Source: GCA-2687515 sp046582475 | Lineage (GTDB): Bacteria > Pseudomonadota > Alphaproteobacteria > Rhodospirillales > UBA2165 | Assembly: GCA_046582475.1 (NCBI GenBank) | Contig: JAYGEH010000255.1 | Coordinates: 1 to 17,956 of the forward strand | DNA: 17,956 nt | Direction of reading: 5' to 3' | Part shown: positions 13,794 through 17,956 of the stretch, in pieces | Layout: each line of letters begins with the position of its first letter | How positions within the stretch are numbered: the first letter of the stretch is position 1 | The notes under the pieces: generated by a model | Database searches by the model: none | The model's input: the letters and a program-made list of their open reading frames with translations, nothing else | Told to the model about the DNA's origin: nothing | Translations under genes and position numbers: made by a program

Positions 13794-14387
13794 ATGAACG
13801 CCATGCACTGCATCAAAATATCCATTGACAGCGCCGATTGGGCCGGCGCCCTGCCGGACGCCCGGAGCATCGCGGCGGCGGCGGCGGAAACCGCGCTTGC
13901 AAGCCAAACCCAGGCCATCGAGCTGAGCCTGGTTTTGACCGGCGATGATATTGTGCGCGCTCTCAACCGGGATTACCGGGGCCGCGATGAAACCACCAAT
14001 GTTCTGTCGTTTGCCGGCGATTCGCCGGTCCCTGCGGACCGGCTTTCCGGCGCCCGGGCGCCGGACCATCCGATCCTGCTTGGTGACGTGGTCGTCGCCT
14101 TCGGCACCACCCAAAGGCAAGCCGAAGCCGATGAACGGGGCCCATCCCTCGCCGATCATCTGAGCCATCTGATTATCCACGGCGTCCTGCACCTGTTGGG
14201 CTTTGATCACCAGACCGACGCCGCGGCCGCGGCCATGGAGGGTCTCGAAACCCAGCTTCTTTCGCGCCTCGGCATCAATGATCCCTACCGGGATTTGGTG
14301 GCCGCCGGCGCCCCCGATTTGGATCCAGGGTCCGGTCAGAAATCCGGCCGGAAACGCGAGGAGCGAGATGAACGAAGACCCGCCTAG
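13794..14387 (+). CDS. ybeY: Endoribonuclease YbeY (16S rRNA maturation)
   Basis: YbeY is a cytoplasmic metal-dependent RNase needed for 16S rRNA 3'-end maturation and 70S ribosome quality control. The family signature H-x3-H-x5-H is intact: H129, H133 and H139 in HGVLHLLGFDHQTD. Upstream motifs NRDYRGRDETTNVLSF and ILLGDVVVA are also typical. The length of 197 exceeds the E. coli protein because of a charged C-terminal tail (about 172-197, DLDPGSGQKSGRKREERDERR) with no family counterpart. That tail is in part forced by the overlap of its coding region with the start of corC (20 bases). The ATG at 13794 lacks a good ribosome binding site, and the ATG at 13803 is an alternative. Confidence 0.94.
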   Translation: MNAMHCIKISIDSADWAGALPDARSIAAAAAETALASQTQAIELSLVLTGDDIVRALNRDYRGRDETTNVLSFAGDSPVPADRLSGARAPDHPILLGDVVVAFGTTQRQAEADERGPSLADHLSHLIIHGVLHLLGFDHQTDAAAAAMEGLETQLLSRLGINDPYRDLVAAGAPDLDPGSGQKSGRKREERDERRPA

Positions 14388-15312
14388 ATTGCCGGCGTCC
14401 AGAAACGGCACCGAGGCGATCCCGCGCGCCCGTTCCTGGCGCGGTCTTGTGGGTTGGATATTCGGCGCCCGCAATGGCGATGTTTCGGTGCGCGAAGCGA
14501 TCGAGGAGTTGATCGAGGAATCGCCGGACGCGGTCACGGCCATTGAAACCGAGGAACGAACCCTGCTGGCCAATATCTTGAGCCTCCGGGGACGCACCGT
14601 CGATGATGTCATGGTGCCGCGCGCCGATATCATCGCCATCGATGAGAAGGCGGCGCTCTCCGATTTGATCGACCTGATCAACCGGGAATCCCATTCCCGC
14701 GTGCCGATCTACCGCGACACCCTGGATGATGCCATCGGCATGGTGCACATCAAGGACGTCCTGGCCGCGCAAAACGCCAGCGCCGGTAACCCAGCAAGCC
14801 TCGATTTGAGCAGCATCCTCCGCGATGTGCTGTTTGTTTCGCCGTCCATGCAGGTGCTGGAGCTGCTTTTGGAAATGCGTGTGAAGCGCATCCATATGGC
14901 CCTGGTGGTCGATGAGTTCGGCGGCGTCGACGGGTTGGCGACGATCGAGGATCTGGTCGAGGAGATCGTCGGCGAGATCGAGGACGAGCACGACCGCGAT
15001 GTGGAGCCGGCGATGTATCCCAAGCCCGATGGATCGTTCGAAGCCGACGCCCGGGTCGCGCTGGAGGTCTTCGAGAAAATGGTCGGCCCGGTGTTGACCG
15101 AGGAAGAGCGCGAAGAGATCGATACCTTGGGCGGCTTGGTGTTCACCCTGGCCGGGCGCATCCCGATCCGCGGCGAATTGGTCACCCATCCGTCGGGGCT
15201 GGAGTTTGAAATTTTGGATGCCGACCCGCGCCGGGTTAAACGCCTGCGCATTTCGGTGACCGATGGCAGCGCCGCCAGCGCCGCCATCGGCGAAGCGCCG
15301 GACGGCGATTGA
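14368..15312 (+). CDS. corC: CBS-domain transporter-associated protein (CorC/HlyC family)
   Basis: The 314-residue product has no membrane segment: it is the soluble CorC form, with two CBS domains (about 77-135, starting TVDDVMVPRADI, and 150-205 with RIHMALVVDEFGGVDGLATIEDLVEEIVGEI) and a C-terminal CorC_HlyC domain (about 222-296, with DTLGGLVFTLAGRIPIRGE). CorC was linked genetically to magnesium and cobalt efflux. The CBS pair probably binds an adenine nucleotide. The start at 14368 is supported by GAGGAG four bases upstream (14358-14363). An in-frame ATG at 14203 is rejected because it lies deep inside ybeY. The 20-base overlap with ybeY and the proximity to lnt place it in the phoH-ybeY-corC-lnt operon. 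Confidence 0.93.
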   Translation: MNEDPPRLPASRNGTEAIPRARSWRGLVGWIFGARNGDVSVREAIEELIEESPDAVTAIETEERTLLANILSLRGRTVDDVMVPRADIIAIDEKAALSDLIDLINRESHSRVPIYRDTLDDAIGMVHIKDVLAAQNASAGNPASLDLSSILRDVLFVSPSMQVLELLLEMRVKRIHMALVVDEFGGVDGLATIEDLVEEIVGEIEDEHDRDVEPAMYPKPDGSFEADARVALEVFEKMVGPVLTEEEREEIDTLGGLVFTLAGRIPIRGELVTHPSGLEFEILDADPRRVKRLRISVTDGSAASAAIGEAPDGD

Positions 15313-15334
15313 ACGGGCGATCCGGCTGGTCGGA

Positions 15335-17005
15335 ATGCCGAGCCAAACATCCCCCCAAATTTCTCCTATGATCCGGTGGCGGGATACGATCGTCGCGCTG
15401 ACCGGGTGGCGGCGCCGTGCGGCGGCCTTTATTTTCGGCGCCGTGGCGGTGCTGGCCCTGCCGCCGATCCATTTTGTGCCGGCGCTGGTTCCGGCCTTTG
15501 TCGGGCTTTCCTGGTTGATCGATGGATCGCGCCCGAGGGCGCCGGCCGGGCGCCGCCAATTCAAATGGCTGGCCTGGTATTCCGGCGGCGGGCCTAAGCG
15601 CGATGCCTACCGATGCGGCTGGTGGTTCGGCGCCGGCTTTTTCCTGTTTGGGCTCTATTGGATTGCCGGCGCGCTTTTGGTGGATGCGGCAAAGTTCGCC
15701 TGGCTGATCCCCTTGGCCTTGGCCGGCATTGCCGGTATTTTCTCGGTCTATATCGGTCTCGCCGCCGTCGCTACCTTTGGGCTGAGCCCGCAAGGTCCGG
15801 CGCGCATTGTCATGCTGGCCCTCTGGTGGGTGGCGTTCGAATGGCTGCGTGGCTGGCTGTTCACCGGATTTCCCTGGAACCTGATGGGCACCGTCTGGAC
15901 CTTTTCCGACGCCATGATCCAGTTTACCGCCATCGCCGGCGTGTTCGGGCTTTCGCTGGTCACCGTCATGGCGGCGGTATCGCCGGCGGTGTTCGGCTTG
16001 GCGGGCGCGCGCCGGCTGCACAAATGGTGGCTGGTGGGTTTGTCTTTCGGCGTGCTGGGGTTGCTGTGGGCGGGCGGCGCCACCCGCCTGGCCAGCGCCT
16101 CCGATGCCATGGCCGAGGGCGTGCGCCTGCGCCTGGTGCAGCCGAACATCGCCCAGCGCGATAAATGGCGGCGTCAATTGCGCCCCAGGCATATTCAAAT
16201 TCTGCTCAGCCTCAGCCGCGCCGGGAGCGGCCAGGGATCAACCGGCGAGAAGCCAACCCATATCATCTGGCCGGAAACGGCGGTGCCTTTGTTTCTGGAA
16301 AGCGGCAGCCCGGCCGCCCGCGCCATCGCCGCCGCGATTCCGGACGGCGGCGCCTTGCTGACCGGCGCCCCCCGTTATATTGGGCGCGCCGCCGGCGGTC
16401 CATTTTTGTGGAACAGCGTGCATATCATCGATGCCGACGCCGCCTTTTCAGGAACCTATGACAAGCATCATCTGGTTCCCTTTGGCGAATATGTGCCGCT
16501 CAAAGCCTATCTGCCGATTACAAAATTTACCGCCGGGCGCACCGATTTTTCCGCCGGTCCGGGGGCGGTATCGCTTTCGGTGCCGGGCGCCCCCCGGGTC
16601 AGCCCGCTGATTTGTTTTGAAGCCATGTTTCCGGGACGGGTGGTGGCCCCGGGCCAAGAGCGGCCGGGCTGGCTGCTCAATGTCACCAACGACGCCTGGT
16701 TTGGCAATTCGCCGGGCCCCTATCAGCATTTCGCCGGCGTGCGCCTGCGCGCCGCCGAAGAGGGCATCCCACTGGTGCGCGTCGCAAATACCGGTATTTC
16801 GGCGGTGATCGATGCGTACGGCCGGGTGCTGGTCCAATCCCGGCTGGGGGAGCGCATTGCACTCGATAGTGCATTACCAACAACTTCGTCGAGTAAAACT
16901 ATCTATTCCCTTATTGGTAATATTTCTTTACTAATTTTAATGTTATTATATATAGCGGTATTTGCTAAGTTTTATTACTTGTATAACAGGCGTTGGTTAC
17001 GATAA
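15335..17005 (+). CDS. lnt: Apolipoprotein N-acyltransferase
   Basis: Lnt is an inner-membrane enzyme that adds the third acyl chain to the N-terminal cysteine of lipoproteins in the periplasmic leaflet. The first half has about seven hydrophobic helices, and the nitrilase-like domain follows. The catalytic triad is visible: E314 (IIWPETAVPL), K377 (YDKHHLVPFGEYVPL) and C427 (PLICFEAMFPG). NVTNDAWFGNSPGPYQH and VRVANTGIS are further family motifs. The product has 556 residues from the ATG at 15335; the ATG at 15368 (545 residues) is also plausible because neither has a strong ribosome binding site. The last about 45 codons (from 16870), encoding the final membrane helix and a basic end, are extremely AT-rich compared with the rest, and a perfect hairpin (16858-16873) marks the change. 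It is the last gene of the phoH-ybeY-corC-lnt run. Confidence 0.95.
   Translation: MPSQTSPQISPMIRWRDTIVALTGWRRRAAAFIFGAVAVLALPPIHFVPALVPAFVGLSWLIDGSRPRAPAGRRQFKWLAWYSGGGPKRDAYRCGWWFGAGFFLFGLYWIAGALLVDAAKFAWLIPLALAGIAGIFSVYIGLAAVATFGLSPQGPARIVMLALWWVAFEWLRGWLFTGFPWNLMGTVWTFSDAMIQFTAIAGVFGLSLVTVMAAVSPAVFGLAGARRLHKWWLVGLSFGVLGLLWAGGATRLASASDAMAEGVRLRLVQPNIAQRDKWRRQLRPRHIQILLSLSRAGSGQGSTGEKPTHIIWPETAVPLFLESGSPAARAIAAAIPDGGALLTGAPRYIGRAAGGPFLWNSVHIIDADAAFSGTYDKHHLVPFGEYVPLKAYLPITKFTAGRTDFSAGPGAVSLSVPGAPRVSPLICFEAMFPGRVVAPGQERPGWLLNVTNDAWFGNSPGPYQHFAGVRLRAAEEGIPLVRVANTGISAVIDAYGRVLVQSRLGERIALDSALPTTSSSKTIYSLIGNISLLILMLLYIAVFAKFYYLYNRRWLR
16858..16873. other. Perfect 6-4-6 hairpin inside lnt at a composition change
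   Basis: TGCACT (16858-16863), loop CGAT, AGTGCA (16868-16873) are exact complements. The hairpin sits in frame in lnt exactly where the sequence turns from GC-rich to AT-rich. No T-run follows, so termination is not indicated. Confidence 0.5.
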
Positions 17006-17020
17006 TAAGTAACCCACGAA
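16874..17020. other. AT-rich island covering the lnt 3' end and the following spacer
   Basis: Between 16921 and 16980 only 11 of 60 bases are G or C, in a window that is otherwise strongly GC-rich. Codons here (TTA, ATA, AAA, TAT, AAT) are rare elsewhere in lnt. The translation still makes a sensible final membrane helix (SLLILMLLYIAVFAKFYYLY), so the reading frame is intact. A 6-bp inverted repeat, GGTTAC (16995-17000) with GTAACC (17009-17014), straddles the stop codon. The island may be a MucR-type silencing target or the footprint of recombination. Confidence 0.6.
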
Positions 17021-17133
17021 TAATTCCATTGGCCATGGCCGGAGGACGTAGAGGTAAAAATCCGTGTCAATGTGGCGGCAGGCGGTTGCTAACAAGCGTT
17101 GTAATTTGGCAAGTTATAGAATGAGGTAGTTTG

Positions 17134-17634
17134 ATGAATTCCGACATCGTTAAACCGAAGAGACGGCGGTCCAGATTTCCATCTATTCCGGTTCGAAAAA
17201 TCATGCGCCGGCGGGTTCCGGGGATTGCCGATCCGGTGGACATTCACGTCGGCGGCCGCGTTCGATTGCGCCGGACCTTGATGGGCTTGAGCCAGGAAAA
17301 GCTCGGTGAAGCCGTTGGGCTGACCTTTCAGCAGATACAAAAATACGAACGCGGCGCCAACCGCATCGGCGCCAGCCGCATGTTTGATTTGTCCAAGGTG
17401 CTCGATGTACCGGTTTCGTTTTTCTTCGACGATATGTCCGAAGAGATCAAAAAGCGCGAGACCGAGCCGGTCGGGTTTCATGAACAGAAGCAGGTCGAGC
17501 TGGAAAAAGATCCGCTCACCCGGCGCGAAACGCTGGAACTGGTGCGCGCCTATTACCGCATCGAAACGACGGCGGTGCGCAAACGTATTTTCGAATTGGT
17601 CAAATCACTGGCTCGGACCAGCGACGAAGGCTAA
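17134..17634 (+). CDS. XRE-family helix-turn-helix regulator
   Basis: A 166-residue DNA-binding protein. The HTH_3/XRE domain covers about 38-98 (VGGRVRLRRTLMGLSQEKLGEAVGLTFQQIQKYERGANRIGASRMFDLSKVLDVPVSFFFDD), and a helical region follows (130-160, RRETLELVRAYYRIETTAVRKRIFELV). Proteins of this type are common in alphaproteobacteria and often sit next to metK; their targets are mostly unknown. The ATG at 17134 is preferred over the TTG at 17131 because GAGG lies seven bases upstream of the ATG. Residues 7-29 form a strongly basic extension (KPKRRRSRF...RKIMRRRVP) that I would not expect from the usual short N-terminus of the family. metK follows 187 bases later. The spacer before it is AT-rich. 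Confidence 0.9.
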   Translation: MNSDIVKPKRRRSRFPSIPVRKIMRRRVPGIADPVDIHVGGRVRLRRTLMGLSQEKLGEAVGLTFQQIQKYERGANRIGASRMFDLSKVLDVPVSFFFDDMSEEIKKRETEPVGFHEQKQVELEKDPLTRRETLELVRAYYRIETTAVRKRIFELVKSLARTSDEG

Positions 17635-17776
17635 CCGGATTTACTTCCGCCAGCTTGCATTGGGGGGGCGTCCCTGGCGTGGCCGTGCCGCCGAATGGTG
17701 CGTCGCATTTCCGCGATTTATCTTGACGGTATACGATCCCGTTGCCACAAGGTTGCGGTGATTATTCTGGCCGCCA

Positions 17777-17796
17777 GGCGCGTATCGATAGGCGCC
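17777..17796. other. Possible hairpin in the metK leader
   Basis: GGCGC (17777-17781) and GCGCC (17792-17796) can pair around a loop that contains the 8-base palindrome TATCGATA (17783-17790). It lies 25 bases before the metK ATG. A TTGACG (17723-17728) further upstream could be a -35, but no good -10 follows at the right distance. I could not match the leader to the SAM-II or SAM/SAH riboswitch sequences that I recall. Confidence 0.3.
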
Positions 17797-17821
17797 CGCC
17801 GCCAAAAGAGCGAAGGACACC

Positions 17822-17956
17822 ATGAATTCCAATTATTTATTTACCTCGGAGTCGGTATCGGAAGGCCATCCGGACAAGGTGTGCGACCGCATCTCGGACG
17901 CGGTTGTCGACACCTACCTGGCCGCCGCCGCCGATTCCCGCGTCGCGGTTGAGACC
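17822..17956 (+). CDS. metK: S-adenosylmethionine synthetase, 5' end (partial)
   Basis: The first 45 codons run off the right edge of the window. The translation begins MNSNYLFTSESVSEGHPDKVCDRISDAVVDTYL, the near-invariant N-terminus of MetK, with H16 and D18 of SEGHPDK at the ATP/methionine site. The enzyme makes S-adenosylmethionine from methionine and ATP in the cytoplasm. GAAGGA (17812-17817) lies four bases before the ATG at 17822, a good ribosome binding site. It follows the XRE regulator, the usual order in many alphaproteobacteria. SAM made here is the substrate of MiaB encoded upstream. Confidence 0.96.
   Translation, partial: MNSNYLFTSESVSEGHPDKVCDRISDAVVDTYLAAAADSRVAVET

Noticed and set aside
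17035..17124. Small open frame (29 codons, with CQC) between lnt and the XRE gene
   Set aside because: It has no ribosome binding site, starts within a GGCCATGGCC palindrome, and nothing supports translation.

Overview
This window looks like the chromosome of a GC-rich alphaproteobacterium, most likely a member of the Rhodospirillales or a close relative. The reasons are the gene order glnD-murJ-trpS ... tsaB-rimI-mucR-fur-miaB-phoH-ybeY-corC-lnt-xre-metK, the presence of a Ros/MucR regulator, and a Fur without CxxC. Most of it is core genome. I see no insertion sequence, phage, CRISPR array, tRNA or rRNA.

Layout. Positions 3-410 hold the 3' end of an unrecognised gene, possibly a periplasmic lipoprotein. 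Positions 411-671 are an AT-rich control region with a promoter-like sequence, a palindrome, four CCATA words at exact 10-base spacing, and an inverted repeat touching the glnD start. glnD (PII uridylyltransferase), murJ (lipid II flippase) and trpS follow on the + strand (672-6098). From 6414 to 8977 lies a cell-envelope group: a Bax-like glucosaminidase (+) converging with a two-gene minus-strand operon of a D-Ala-D-Ala dipeptidase (first) and an exported polysaccharide deacetylase (second). From 9073 to the end everything is on the + strand: tsaB-rimI (overlapping), mucR, fur, miaB-phoH (overlapping), ybeY-corC (overlapping), lnt, an XRE regulator, and the first 45 codons of metK.

How the genes relate. 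tsaB, miaB, rimI, ybeY and trpS serve tRNA modification, ribosome maturation or charging. murJ, lnt, the glucosaminidase, the deacetylase and the dipeptidase serve the envelope. glnD, mucR, fur and the XRE protein are regulators. metK makes the S-adenosylmethionine that MiaB consumes.

I did not find a clearly new multi-gene system. The best leads are regulatory or compositional: the phased CCATA array before glnD, the inverted repeat over the likely mucR promoter, the abrupt AT-rich 3' end of lnt that begins at a perfect hairpin, and the three-gene wall-processing group inside an otherwise conserved block. Functional calls rest on motifs and family knowledge recalled without database searches.
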